64,000 bases of DNA, from contig DBQQ01000016.1 of the NCBI GenBank assembly GCA_002305315.1, positions 1 to 64,000 of the forward strand, in the 5' to 3' direction. The notes beneath the pieces were generated by a model. It saw nothing but the letters and a program-made list of their open reading frames with translations. It was not told the DNA's origin and searched no databases. This document shows, in pieces, positions 47,799 to 57,111 of this stretch (the first letter of the stretch is position 1; every line of letters starts with the position of its first letter). The position numbers and the translations under genes are program-made. The stretch comes from Clostridiales bacterium UBA1390. Lineage in GTDB: Bacteria > Bacillota > Clostridia > Lachnospirales > Bianqueaceae.

Positions 47799-49077
47799 CA
47801 TAAGAATAAATAGAAAGAAAATAGATTTGCAATTATGCATTATTGCTTTAATTTCACTCGGAGAACTTGCTGATATTTATGAGTATATAATGCCAAGATT
47901 TGTTATATATATAATTATTGCTTTTGTTATATTAATATCTATACTGCATTTAAAAATAAGAAAAACAAATAAAATCACAAAACATGGAATATTTGGTTTT
48001 TTCTTAGGAAGTATGCTTGCCTTTATTATACTTGGCCTGCTTACACTAAATAATATACTTCGTGTGGATATTGGTTGCTTTATAGCATGTTTTATATTTA
48101 TAATCACAATGACTGATAATAAAAATATAGATTGGATAGACTATATATATACTCCGATGATATCATTTAGTGTATTTTATGGTATAATGACATATGTTTG
48201 TTGGTTAAATGAAGGATTATATCTTTCCAAAATTGCACCTATATTTGGAACATATGAGAGTTTTTTAATTGAGTGCTATAAACAAGGCTATATAGCAGGT
48301 ATGACAGCCCATTATACTAGAAATGGAATTTATACTGCGTTTGGATTAATAACATTTGCTAGTTTATTATTTGCCAAAAATTATAAAAAACGGTATATAC
48401 ATGTTATGTTTATAATAATAATGATTGGGGCACTTCTTCTTACCGGAAAACGTGCACATCTATTATTTGTTATTTGTGCACTTCTCTTTTCATATTATAT
48501 ATACTTTTCCAATAGACCAAAAACAAGAATGATGAATTTTATTTTGATGGGAGTGATTTTACTTTTTGGCATAAATATACTTATAAATTTTGTGCCAGCA
48601 TTTGGAAACGTATTTGACCGTTTTGATAATTTGCTAACTGATGAAAATGTTGAGACACGTTTTCGATTATGGAGTATGGCATGGGATCAATTTAAAGAAA
48701 ATCCTATATTTGGTATAGGGTGGGGACATTTTATGCAAACTACTGTAATTGAGTTTGGAACAAATTTAAATGTACATAATATGTATATTCAATTATTTTG
48801 TGAAACGGGATTGATTGGTGCGGTAGTATTTATTACGTTTTTCATTGGAGTGTATATTATGTCTATTATAACATTCTATGATCAACGACGACGACAAGAT
48901 GTTTATAGGAAAAATGCAGGTAGAGATTTGTTTTTTTCTGTTGCAGTGCAAACATTCTTTCTTTTATATTGTTTTAGTGGAAGTCCTTTTGATGATATAC
49001 ACTTTTATATCATATATTTGCTTGCCGTTGGAGTAGGATTCTTATATTATAGCACATATTATAAGAGAGATATATAA
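47791..49077 (+). CDS. Wzy-like polymerase/O-antigen ligase family protein
   Basis: 428 residues with about eleven membrane helices and a large outer loop. LLTGKRAHLLFV and NVHNMYIQLFCETGLIG are typical of the O-antigen ligase/Wzy_C domain. In a Wzx/Wzy system it joins lipid-linked repeat units outside the membrane. No second polymerase is in the window, so Wzy is the likely role. Very AT-rich. Confidence 0.82.
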   Translation: MYNIRINRKKIDLQLCIIALISLGELADIYEYIMPRFVIYIIIAFVILISILHLKIRKTNKITKHGIFGFFLGSMLAFIILGLLTLNNILRVDIGCFIACFIFIITMTDNKNIDWIDYIYTPMISFSVFYGIMTYVCWLNEGLYLSKIAPIFGTYESFLIECYKQGYIAGMTAHYTRNGIYTAFGLITFASLLFAKNYKKRYIHVMFIIIMIGALLLTGKRAHLLFVICALLFSYYIYFSNRPKTRMMNFILMGVILLFGINILINFVPAFGNVFDRFDNLLTDENVETRFRLWSMAWDQFKENPIFGIGWGHFMQTTVIEFGTNLNVHNMYIQLFCETGLIGAVVFITFFIGVYIMSIITFYDQRRRQDVYRKNAGRDLFFSVAVQTFFLLYCFSGSPFDDIHFYIIYLLAVGVGFLYYSTYYKRDI

Positions 49078-49244
49078 AGATAAAAATAAGTCAATTAAAA
49101 TATAGAATCTACTCTTATGTTTTCGATAGGAATACAGATTTTTATATTGTCTTATTGCTTAACTAGAAGTCAATTATATATTTCATATTTTTGAAGAAGT
49201 TCTATAACATTAAACTATTTGGATTAGATGAGGAGAATCAAGAT

Positions 49245-49388
49245 ATGACATATGAAGAGTACAAATAATTAATAAGAATAGAAGTTCTTGATAATAAAAT
49301 AAAAGGAATGAGACATAAGTTTTTTAAAAAATACTTTAATGCGAGTACTAATGCGGTTTATCTGATTCGTCGCATGCAGTATTTAGGA
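49245..49388 (+). pseudogene. 5' part of an O-acyltransferase gene split by IS110
   Basis: ATG 49245 has GAGGAG upstream. The frame reads MTYEEYK, a TAA stop, then LIRIEVLDNKIKG...KFFKKYFNASTNAVYLIRRM up to QYLG, where homology to serine-acetyltransferase-like proteins would continue at 51335. So the gene is broken by an in-frame stop and by the insertion. The stretch 49078-49244 shows nothing but AT-rich DNA. Confidence 0.6.
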
Positions 49389-49516
49389 GCTTCCTGTAGA
49401 ATATAAACATAGGGAGCTTTGAGAAGGGTGGTTGATAAAAGAAGACACCTCAGAGTAAAATAAGATTTGCTGACTTCCCGGTTGGCGAAATCTTATAGTA
49501 CAGAGAGGTATCTGAA

Positions 49517-50803
49517 ATGAATTATAACACACAAAACGCAAAGATTGCATCTATTTCTGAAAAAACTTTGATTGTAGGTATTGATATCGGAAGTGAAACC
49601 CACTTCGCCCGTGCATTCGACTGGCGTAACTACGAATACACAAAGAAGGCCTTTGAATTCAGCAACATGGAAGAAGGTTTTCAGTCATTCAAGGCCTGGA
49701 TGGAGGAACTATCAGCAAAGCATGGCAAAGCCTCTGTGATTCCTAGTATGGAGCCGACGGGTCATTACTGGTTCTCTCTCGGGAAGTTCCTGCAAGACAA
49801 CGGGATGAGACCAGTGCATGTGAATCCCCATCATGTGAAGAGGTCGAAAGAGCTGGACGATAACAATCCCAACAAGAATGACCGCAAGGATCCTAAGACC
49901 ATTGCAGGTTTAGTGAATGAGGGGCGTTTCTCATACCCTTATATACCAACTGGTGTCTATGCGGAAATCAGAAGTTTATCGAACCTGCGGTTTCAGGCCC
50001 AGGAAGAGCTTACCAGAGCCAAAAACCGGCTTGCCAGATGGTTCTCCATCTACTTCCCGGAGTATAAGGACGTTTACAGGGATACCAAGGCAGTCAGTGG
50101 ACGGATGGTACTGCAGATGGCTCCTCTTCCGGAAGACATCCGGAAGTTGGGTGTGGATGGCGTAAACCGGATCTGGAGAGACGCAAAGCTGAGAGGAGTC
50201 GGAATGAAGAGGGCAAAGACCCTGGTAACGGCTGCGGAGCACAGCATCGGCAGTAAGGAATCACCAGAAGCAGCCAGAATAGAGTTAAGAATGCTGCTGC
50301 AGGATATAGATGTATACGCAGCAAGAGTGGAAGAACTGCTCAGCCTGCTGGATGCAAAGCTGAAGGAAATTCCAAATATCGATAAACTGCTGAAGATTAA
50401 AGGGATAGGGAAGATCACGGTCAGCGGATTTATAGCAGAGGTCGGAGACATCAGACGTTTCGATGATCCGAAACAGCTGCTGAAGCCGGCTGGATATGCA
50501 ATCATAGCGAACGAATCCGGGAAGTACAAAGGAGAAAGCCGGATCAGCTACAGGGGACGTAAGAGCCCAAGATATGTGCTGTATGAAGCGGCGCTGTCAT
50601 TGGTGGCAAGGAATCCGGAGTTCAGGAAGATCTACGAGTATTATAGAACCCGGGAGAAGAATCCGTTGAAGAAAATGCAGTCCCTGGTAGTGGTTGCATG
50701 CAAAGTGATACGAGTCTTTTATGTGATGCTGTCAAAAGGCGTGGATTATGCCCTGGAGAAGATGATGAGGGACATCCGTAGGCCAGAATTACAGGCGGCA
50801 TAG
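49517..50803 (+). CDS. IS110-family transposase (DEDD, Tnp_20)
   Basis: 428 residues. The N-terminal RuvC-like DEDD domain shows GIDIGSETH (Asp near 23), PSMEPTGHYWF (Glu near 80) and DRKDPKTIAGL (Asp near 120). The C-terminal Tnp_20 domain has IKGIGKITVSGFIAEVGDI and ANESGKYKGESRISYRG, whose serine is the expected nucleophile. These recombinases work with an element-coded bridge RNA that reads both donor and target. Full length, so probably active. Start ATG after AGAGAGGTATCTGAA. Confidence 0.93.
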   Translation: MNYNTQNAKIASISEKTLIVGIDIGSETHFARAFDWRNYEYTKKAFEFSNMEEGFQSFKAWMEELSAKHGKASVIPSMEPTGHYWFSLGKFLQDNGMRPVHVNPHHVKRSKELDDNNPNKNDRKDPKTIAGLVNEGRFSYPYIPTGVYAEIRSLSNLRFQAQEELTRAKNRLARWFSIYFPEYKDVYRDTKAVSGRMVLQMAPLPEDIRKLGVDGVNRIWRDAKLRGVGMKRAKTLVTAAEHSIGSKESPEAARIELRMLLQDIDVYAARVEELLSLLDAKLKEIPNIDKLLKIKGIGKITVSGFIAEVGDIRRFDDPKQLLKPAGYAIIANESGKYKGESRISYRGRKSPRYVLYEAALSLVARNPEFRKIYEYYRTREKNPLKKMQSLVVVACKVIRVFYVMLSKGVDYALEKMMRDIRRPELQAA

Positions 50804-51290
50804 AAGGCGAGAACTAAAGCAGATAAGCGAACCTATCCCGGTTGAATTGAGCTCATTTAGTAAATATGGTGAGCTAAATTCAGCTGTGATAGGGCAGCTG
50901 AAAGGAGTGCGGAGTTGTCACCGGTGAAACGTCCACCGCAAGGTGCCGGAACGAGGAAGTACGTGAGAAGTCAGTAAATAAAAAACAAAGAATGAGCCAG
51001 CAGTCGGCGGGAATAATTTCCAGAGGGCATAACCCTGAGTAGGAGCTAAGCGGACACCCTGGGTATGGGCAGGCGGAACGAAGGAAGTGAGGACCCAACG
51101 GAATCGGGGGTGATCCTGGTAGACACGGGAGGTGCGCTGCCATAGATGGATGGGATGGGTATACACAGAGGCCATGTAAAGGGAAAAAACAAGACGTTTT
51201 ACTTCGTGTACCCAAATCCAGCTATTTTCGTACCAGATACCGAGAAATGCCCATATCTTCGGCTCATTCATCTGAGATAGAAACTCAAAA
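50804..51290 (+). ncRNA. Candidate bridge/seek RNA region of the IS110 element
   Basis: The noncoding right flank is GC-richer and more structured than nearby DNA. CCTATC (50832-50837) pairs with GATAGG (50888-50893) around an inner stem GAATTGAGCTCA / TGAGCTAAATTC (50844-50855 with 50870-50881, 11 of 12 pairs). Several more short hairpins follow. A long structured 3' flank is known for the IS1111 group of IS110 elements. RNA ends cannot be set by eye. Confidence 0.45.
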
Positions 51291-51334
51291 AATCCATTAT
51301 TTTAAAGGGAAAACTACTTGACTATATAGGGAGG

Positions 51335-51730
51335 GGGGAAAGGAATAGAATAAGTAAATTCTTTTCCATGTTATATGGGTATAAATTGATTAATAAATAT
51401 GGAAATTTCTTTTATCCTGAAAATAAGATAGGGAAGGGCTTAAAAACTCCTCATTTAGATGGAATTATTATTGGAAAATGTGTTGAGATGGGAGAAAACT
51501 GTACGATTTTCCAACAAGTAACGATAGGTTCAAGTAAGTCTGAAGATTTCAAAAAAGGATTACAACCAAAGATTGGAAATGGTGTATTGTTATTTGCAGG
51601 AGCAAAAATTATTGGAGCTATAAATGCAGCTGATAATTCTATTATAGGTGCCAATGCTATTTTAACATAGGATACAGAGAAAGCTACTATATATGTTGGT
51701 GTACCGGTAAGAGTATTACCGAATAAGTGA
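51335..51730 (+). pseudogene. 3' part of the IS110-split O-acyltransferase gene
   Basis: The frame reads GERNRISKFFSMLYGYKLIN, then GKGLKTPHLDGIIIGKCVE, FQQVTIGSSKS, IGNGVLLFAGAKIIGAI and IGANAILT, a left-handed beta-helix acyltransferase. A TAG (51668-51670) then interrupts, after which DTEKATIYVGVPVRVLPNK continues in the same frame to TGA at 51730. Two stops plus the insertion show a dead gene of the polysaccharide cluster. Confidence 0.7.
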
Positions 51731-51760
51731 AGTATTGTGGAAAAAAATGTGAGGGTTATA

Positions 51761-52612
51761 ATGGTGGTTATTAATAATGAAAAACTAGAGAAGTATACAA
51801 CATTTAAGATAGGTGGAATAGCAGAAAAGTTTTATATACCGCAAGGAGTAGATGAATTACAACAATTATTGAAATGCATCGAAGGAGAAGAAAGGTATAT
51901 TTTATCAGGGGGATCCAATCTTCTTATTAACGATAAAAAAATATTTAAAAATGTCATTAGTCTTCAAAATGTAGATAATAGCATTATCGATTACTCGGAC
52001 GGAAAATTTTATGTTGGCGCATCTGTTCGGATTCAGAAATTCATCAATTATGCAAAGAAGAGGGGATATGGAGGGTTAGAATTCTTATATTCAGTTCCTG
52101 GAATGCTTGGGGGACTGATTGCAATGAATGCTGGGAGAGGCGAAGGGTGGAATCAAAGTATTAGTAATTATATTGTACAAGTACAAGGAATTGTAGATAA
52201 TCAGATAAAGACATTTGAAAAAGAGGAATGTAATTTTGAATACCGAACATCAAAATTTATTATGTCAGATATTATAATTGTGGGAGCCGTTCTCCAATTG
52301 AATAAAGATACTCCAGATCATATAGATTCGCTAATTTCTGAAAGGATGGATACAGTAAAAGAGGTACAGGAAAGGAACAAAGCTAATTTTGGCAGCGTGT
52401 TTTCGCAATCAAATGCTAAAATTATGAATATCGTAAGGAAAGTTGGCTTGGGCAAAAAGAAAGGCGTACATTTTTCTAAGAAGACAACAAATTGGTTAGT
52501 AAACGAGGGAAAGGGAACTTATGCTGAGGCATTGGCATTAATAAAAGTTGTTCGTATTCTACATAAACTTTTTAATAAAAAATGTACCCTTGAAATACAA
52601 ATATGGGATTAA
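51761..52612 (+). CDS. MurB-like UDP-N-acetylenolpyruvoylglucosamine reductase paralog
   Basis: 283 residues. TTFKIGGIAEKFYIP, ILSGGSNLLIND and SVPGMLGGLIAMNAG are the FAD-binding MurB motifs; NFGSVFSQSN holds the Ser proton donor and LEIQIW the C-terminal Glu. It therefore looks catalytic. The AT-rich make-up and its place between an acyltransferase and Wzx suggest it is not the housekeeping MurB but a paralog serving the polymer, perhaps for a muramic-acid-like sugar. Start ATG 51761 (GAGGG upstream); GTG 51737 is possible. Confidence 0.8.
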   Translation: MVVINNEKLEKYTTFKIGGIAEKFYIPQGVDELQQLLKCIEGEERYILSGGSNLLINDKKIFKNVISLQNVDNSIIDYSDGKFYVGASVRIQKFINYAKKRGYGGLEFLYSVPGMLGGLIAMNAGRGEGWNQSISNYIVQVQGIVDNQIKTFEKEECNFEYRTSKFIMSDIIIVGAVLQLNKDTPDHIDSLISERMDTVKEVQERNKANFGSVFSQSNAKIMNIVRKVGLGKKKGVHFSKKTTNWLVNEGKGTYAEALALIKVVRILHKLFNKKCTLEIQIWD

Positions 52613-52624
52613 AGGGACTGAGAC

Positions 52625-54031
52625 ATGGAAAGAGAAACAAATTTTGTAAAAAGTACTCTTATACTTATTATAGGTATTGTTATGCCGAAGATCACATCAT
52701 TTATAACATTGCCGCTTTATACAGCGTATTTAACAAAGGCTGAATATGGAACATATGATTTAATCTTGACATTGAGCTCATTGTTTATTCCTATTGCAAC
52801 ACTTATGTTGCCTCATGCAGCATTTCGTTTTTTAATTGAATATCAAAAAGATGAAGAAGAGAAAAAAAGAATTGTTACAAATACTTTTTTGGTGCTTTTA
52901 GCCATGGCAAGTGTTTCTATTGTTGTATTATATATGTGCTTATTTAACATGAGCAATTTAACGAGATTTTTAATATGTTTATATTTTTTGCTTGATGTAG
53001 CTACAGGTACTTGCCAACAGATATCTCGAGGGTTATCTAAAAATAGGGAATATTCATTAAGTGCCGTTATTTTGGCATTAACTAATATGATATTAGTCGT
53101 GGTAGCATTATGTATTTTGAATACAGGTATAAATGGAGTATTGTGGTGTTTAATTATTGCTACATTTTGTTCAGGAGTTTATTTACTATTCCATTTAAAA
53201 ATAATCTCTCTTTTTAATATAAAATATATAAAAAAGAAATATGTTAAAGCGTTGTTATTATATTCATGGCCTTTAATTCCTAATAATATTTCATCTTGGG
53301 CCATGAATATGTCAGATAAACTGGTTGTTCTTTCATTTTTGGGAGTTGAAGCGAATGCTGTACTAGCGGTTGCACATAAACTTCCACAGATTTTGATGTT
53401 AGTACAGAATGCATTTACAATGTCATGGCAGGAGAGTGCGGTACTATCAGTAAGAGATAAGGATGTTAGTGAATATTATTCTAAGATGTTTCGAATACTA
53501 TATAATGTGATGTCAGGAGCTACGATGGTACTCATTGCTGGAACGCCTGTAATGTTCACATTATTAATAAGAGGAAATTATGATGAAGCATTCTATCAAG
53601 TTCCAATATATTTTATTGCTTTCTTTTTTTCTTGTATTTCTACATATCTAGGAGGGATTTATCTTGCATATAAGAAATCTTTTAATGTAGGAATCACGAC
53701 AGTGGTGTCTGCGATAATAAATTTAGTAGTTAATATTGTTCTAATTAGATATATAGGACTGTTCGCGGCATCATTATCTACACTTTGTGGTTATGTATTT
53801 ATTGATATATATCGATATATTGATGTTCAAAAATTTGTACGTATAAAATTTGATATTAAGCAAATTATAGTTGGCTTATTAGGAATTGGATTTTCTTGTG
53901 CACTTTGTTACATGCGGCAAACAGCAGTTGATGCAATTAATATAATCGTAAGCCTAATAATATGCTGCTTATTTAATAAAGATATTATAAAAAAGATGCT
54001 TAAAATAGCAAAATGTAAGCTGGCTAAATAA
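52625..54031 (+). CDS. Wzx-type oligosaccharide flippase
   Basis: 468 residues, about fourteen hydrophobic segments. ITSFITLPLYTAYLTKAEYG (residues 21-40, GTYDLI next) is the typical start of MATE/MOP polysaccharide exporters. It would flip the undecaprenyl-linked repeat unit to the outer face. It is the last intact gene of the cluster. No clear terminator follows; a weak CACCG / CGGTG hairpin lies at about 54055-54090. Confidence 0.88.
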   Translation: MERETNFVKSTLILIIGIVMPKITSFITLPLYTAYLTKAEYGTYDLILTLSSLFIPIATLMLPHAAFRFLIEYQKDEEEKKRIVTNTFLVLLAMASVSIVVLYMCLFNMSNLTRFLICLYFLLDVATGTCQQISRGLSKNREYSLSAVILALTNMILVVVALCILNTGINGVLWCLIIATFCSGVYLLFHLKIISLFNIKYIKKKYVKALLLYSWPLIPNNISSWAMNMSDKLVVLSFLGVEANAVLAVAHKLPQILMLVQNAFTMSWQESAVLSVRDKDVSEYYSKMFRILYNVMSGATMVLIAGTPVMFTLLIRGNYDEAFYQVPIYFIAFFFSCISTYLGGIYLAYKKSFNVGITTVVSAIINLVVNIVLIRYIGLFAASLSTLCGYVFIDIYRYIDVQKFVRIKFDIKQIIVGLLGIGFSCALCYMRQTAVDAINIIVSLIICCLFNKDIIKKMLKIAKCKLAK

Positions 54032-54144
54032 AATGATTTTATACGTAGTGGCTCACCGTTAGCATTTTTCGGCTGTTTTATCGGTGGGTATCTATTGATG
54101 CATTACCAGCAATGTGCTGTAATAAAGAGTCGTTTACAAAATGA

Positions 54145-54378
54145 TCAGAACAAGGGAAAAGAGGAAATAGTAGAAAAAAATGCAAGAAATATTTAAGCTA
54201 CTTAAATTCGTTTGCAGACGGCAGATGTGGTCTGGGCTTTGAAATGGAAGAATTCTGGATCATAGATGAGATCGGATTCCTTTCCATTGCTGCGCATCCA
54301 GCAGAGGAGTGTACTGTGAAGATGGCGTGGACAAGGAAAGACTTTATAAAGAAGGCTGCTGAACGAGGAATCAAATAG
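54145..54378 (+). pseudogene. Small ORF fragment of unknown origin
   Basis: An open frame of 77 codons ends at TAG 54378 and encodes EMEEFWIIDEIGFLSIAAHP, then KMAWTRKDFIKKAAERG. It has no start with a ribosome site; the only ATG in frame near the front is 54244. It reads like the tail of a real gene, but I do not recognise it. 54032-54144 and 54379-54486 hold nothing else I can name. Confidence 0.25.
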
Positions 54379-54486
54379 CATTTCCAAAATGTGTTCATGA
54401 AATCTCTGGCTAGATAAGAAAAGTTGCTATAGGAATGCTGACTGCTAGAATCGCTCTACAGACATGACAGAATCCTAATAGTAAGT

Positions 54487-55444
54487 ATGTTAAACACAGG
54501 AGGAAGGCTACGGAGGAGCAAGAGAAGGCCAATCAAAGTCAGGAAAAGGGATCAAAGAGGCTATCAGACAGGGAATGAAAGATGCCGGTGCTGTTCTCAT
54601 ATAGCGAATACGACAAAGCGCAAGGCGAGCGACGCGAAAGATTCGATGGTAGACGCGATGGATGCCAATGGGAACAGAGAATTCGATATCGAGTATATCA
54701 TCATTTATGGTCCCAAGATTCCGGGCATTCATATGGATAGAGGAAACTTCCTACGGAAGGAATTCATGAAAAGATATCCGCAGGATGTAATCAATGACGC
54801 GGTTCGATATAATCCAGCTCATGCGCAGATTCCAGGGGAAGATATCGATGAAATCGCGGATGAAGTCATCAAATATGAGAGAAGCCTTGTCTCCGGGATT
54901 TCTATTGCGTTGGGGATGCTGGGCGGCATTGCGATGGTAGTAACGATCCCGATTGGATTTGGGCCAGTACTATGGTTATATGCTGCGTGCGGCGCAGAAG
55001 CTGATGTATCTATATGGCTTTCTGGAGATAGATACAACGGAGAAGAACCAAATATTTGACTCCGAGACCCTGAACATTCTGATATTTTGCTTAGGAGCCA
55101 TGTATGGCGTTGCGGGAACAAACGCAGCCTTGAGAGGCATTGCGGGAGCCTTTGCCAAGGGGATAGAGAAGAAGCTTCTGCGGGCAGCTTTAACCCAAGG
55201 AATCATTTATCCGATTGTAAAGAGCGTAGCAAAATGGTTTGGCATCCATATGACCAAGAGCGTATTTGCGAATTTCTTTAAGAGAGCAATTCCCGTCGTC
55301 GGAGTCATTACCTTCCTATCCTTTAAGCCCTGTTGCGATAAACTGAAATTTTTCCTACGAGACACGCTGTTGAGCAATCTCAATCGTGCGGTATCTGAAG
55401 AAGAGACCATCATTATAAAAGGAGTGCAAGAGGCTGCAATATAA
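54487..55444 (+). pseudogene. EcsC-family protein, frameshifted
   Basis: The first frame (to 55059) gives SMVDAMDANGNREFDIEYII, PQDVINDAVRYNP and DEIADEVIKYERSLVSG; the second (from 54953 to 55444) gives YYGYMLRAAQKLMYLYGF, TNAALRGIAGAFAKGIEKKL and YPIVKSVAKWFGIHMTKS. Together they match EcsC-type proteins. One extra T near 54947-54953 (CCGATTGGATT) breaks the frame. The first 50 codons also look out of frame. EcsC function is poorly known. Confidence 0.65.
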
Positions 55445-55624
55445 TTGGGAGAGATATGGGGTGAATGGCAAAGAACGCAGTATTTCGGCACCTCAGAACC
55501 TCTGCTCAGAGTATACCAGAAAGGTACAGAGGGGTTACTATGGTGTTTGGGGCATCGCTTGCCATTTATCATTATGAGGGGGATTGCGCAGGGCGAATGG
55601 ACTTCGCGGATTTGCTGTTTACAC

Positions 55625-55697
55625 TTGACTTTTCCGACCGTTTGATTTATTATACTCGCAAGGAAGTAACTCATAAGTTACCTACTCATGAGTATAA
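55625..55697 (+). promoter_or_regulatory. Promoter overlaid with nested palindromes
   Basis: TTGACT (55625-55630), 17 bp, TATTAT (55648-55653). GTAACTCATAAGTTAC (55666-55681) and TACTCATGAGTA (55683-55694) are palindromes, and TTATACTC (55650-55657) pairs with GAGTATAA (55690-55697) across them. The core ACTCAT is repeated. It looks like an operator for a dimeric repressor just before the ATPase gene. Confidence 0.55.
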
Positions 55698-55713
55698 TTT
55701 TGGGGGTGAGCAG

Positions 55714-57111
55714 ATGAGTCGTTTCTATTGCCGCGAGGATGAACTTCAGAAGTTGAATAAACGGTATGCGGGAGACAAGTTTGAGTGTATTGTCATTTAT
55801 GGCAGGCGGCGCGTTGGTAAAACGGCATTGATTAACGAATTTTGTAAGGATAAGCCGACCATTTTTTTCTCTGCTTTGAATACGACAGGAAAAGAAAATC
55901 TGGAGGCGCTCTCGAGATCGATCATGAGTTTTGAGCGGCCGGATATGGAGTCTACACCGGAGTTCAGGTCTTACGATGCGGCCCTGGATGAACTGACAGC
56001 ACTTTCCAAGGAGAATCGAATTGTTTTTGTGATTGACGAGTATCCATATCTTGCGAAGGCAAAGCCTGCTATTTCAGCGATGTTGCAACATATCATCGAT
56101 CACAAATGGGCAGAATCCAAGATGTATCTGATTCTTTGCGGCTCCTCCATGAGCTTTATGGAAAGTCAAGTACTCGGCCAAGAAAGTCCGTTATATGGCA
56201 GACGCACGGGCCAGTTTAAGATTGAGCCGTTGGACTATAAGGAAACAGCTGTATTCCACCCGAATCTGTCCGCGGAAGATAATTCCTTGATTTATGGAAT
56301 CACAGGAGGAGTTCCCCACTATATTAATAAGTTGGGCGTGAAGGGTAGTGTGGATGAGGCGCTGCTGGAGAATTTCTTCGATCGTTCCAGTTATCTGTAC
56401 GAAGAGCCGGGGAATCTGCTGAAGCAGGAACTCCGGGAGCCGGCTATTTATAATGCCATTATAAAAGCGATAGCAGAGGGTGCTTCCCGAATGAATGATA
56501 TCCGGATGAAAGTCGGTGAGGAAAATTCGGTTGTATCAAAATATTTGAAGACACTGATTGACCTTGGTATAGTCAGGAAGGAAACTCCGATCACAGAAAA
56601 ATCGGGGAAGAAAACCATATATCTGTTGGCCGATAATTTCTTCCGATTCTGGTATCGTTTTGTGCCGGTGAATAGGAGTGCCATTGACTCTGGCAGAATT
56701 GCAAAAACCTATCCGCACGCTGTAAAACAGTATCTTCCTGATTACATGGGCCTGATTTTTGAGAAGATGTGTCGGGATTATTTGCTTTACTATGCAGATA
56801 GCATTCCCATTGAGCTTAGTGAAATCGGTCAATGGTGGGGTACAGATCCGAAGAAGAAAAAGCAGATACAGATCGATATTGTCGGGGCACCTGTTGAGGG
56901 TGAGGACTATGTCATCGGCTCATGCAAGTACAGAAACGAGAAAATTGGCATTGATGAACTTAACTTAATCAGAGATTACGCATCGGTTTTTGGAAAAGGA
57001 AAGAACTACCACTATTATATCTTTTCTAAAGGTGGATTCACGGATGGGCTTCTTCAGGCGCAAGAGCGTGGAGAAGTACAGTTGATAACACTGGAGGACC
57101 TGTACAGGTAA
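55714..57111 (+). CDS. Archaeal-type ATPase with DUF234-like nuclease domain
   Basis: 465 residues. Walker A YGRRRVGKTALINEF (near 26), Walker B VFVIDEYPYL (near 107), a winged-helix region (ASRMNDIRMKVGEENSVVSK) and a C-terminal PD-(D/E)XK-like domain (QIDIVGAPVEGEDYVIGSCKY). These ATPases occur in many copies in gut bacteria and archaea and are of unproven role, perhaps in mobile elements or defence. The start is ATG 55714 with GGGGGTGAG; the frame extends upstream to 55465 but crosses the promoter. Confidence 0.8.
   Translation: MSRFYCREDELQKLNKRYAGDKFECIVIYGRRRVGKTALINEFCKDKPTIFFSALNTTGKENLEALSRSIMSFERPDMESTPEFRSYDAALDELTALSKENRIVFVIDEYPYLAKAKPAISAMLQHIIDHKWAESKMYLILCGSSMSFMESQVLGQESPLYGRRTGQFKIEPLDYKETAVFHPNLSAEDNSLIYGITGGVPHYINKLGVKGSVDEALLENFFDRSSYLYEEPGNLLKQELREPAIYNAIIKAIAEGASRMNDIRMKVGEENSVVSKYLKTLIDLGIVRKETPITEKSGKKTIYLLADNFFRFWYRFVPVNRSAIDSGRIAKTYPHAVKQYLPDYMGLIFEKMCRDYLLYYADSIPIELSEIGQWWGTDPKKKKQIQIDIVGAPVEGEDYVIGSCKYRNEKIGIDELNLIRDYASVFGKGKNYHYYIFSKGGFTDGLLQAQERGEVQLITLEDLYR

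Larger units (their letters stand above)
49389..51334 (+). mobile_element. IS110-family insertion element
   Basis: About 1.95 kb: a 128-bp left flank, a DEDD transposase and a 530-bp right flank. The borders are inferred from joining the split acyltransferase frame (QYLG / GERNRISKFF). ATAGGGAG occurs near both ends (49409 and 51326). There are no clear terminal inverted repeats, as usual for IS110. The left flank has a hairpin TAAGATTT / AAATCTTA (49461-49495) and ACCTC / GAGGT that could hide the ribosome-binding site. Confidence 0.7.
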
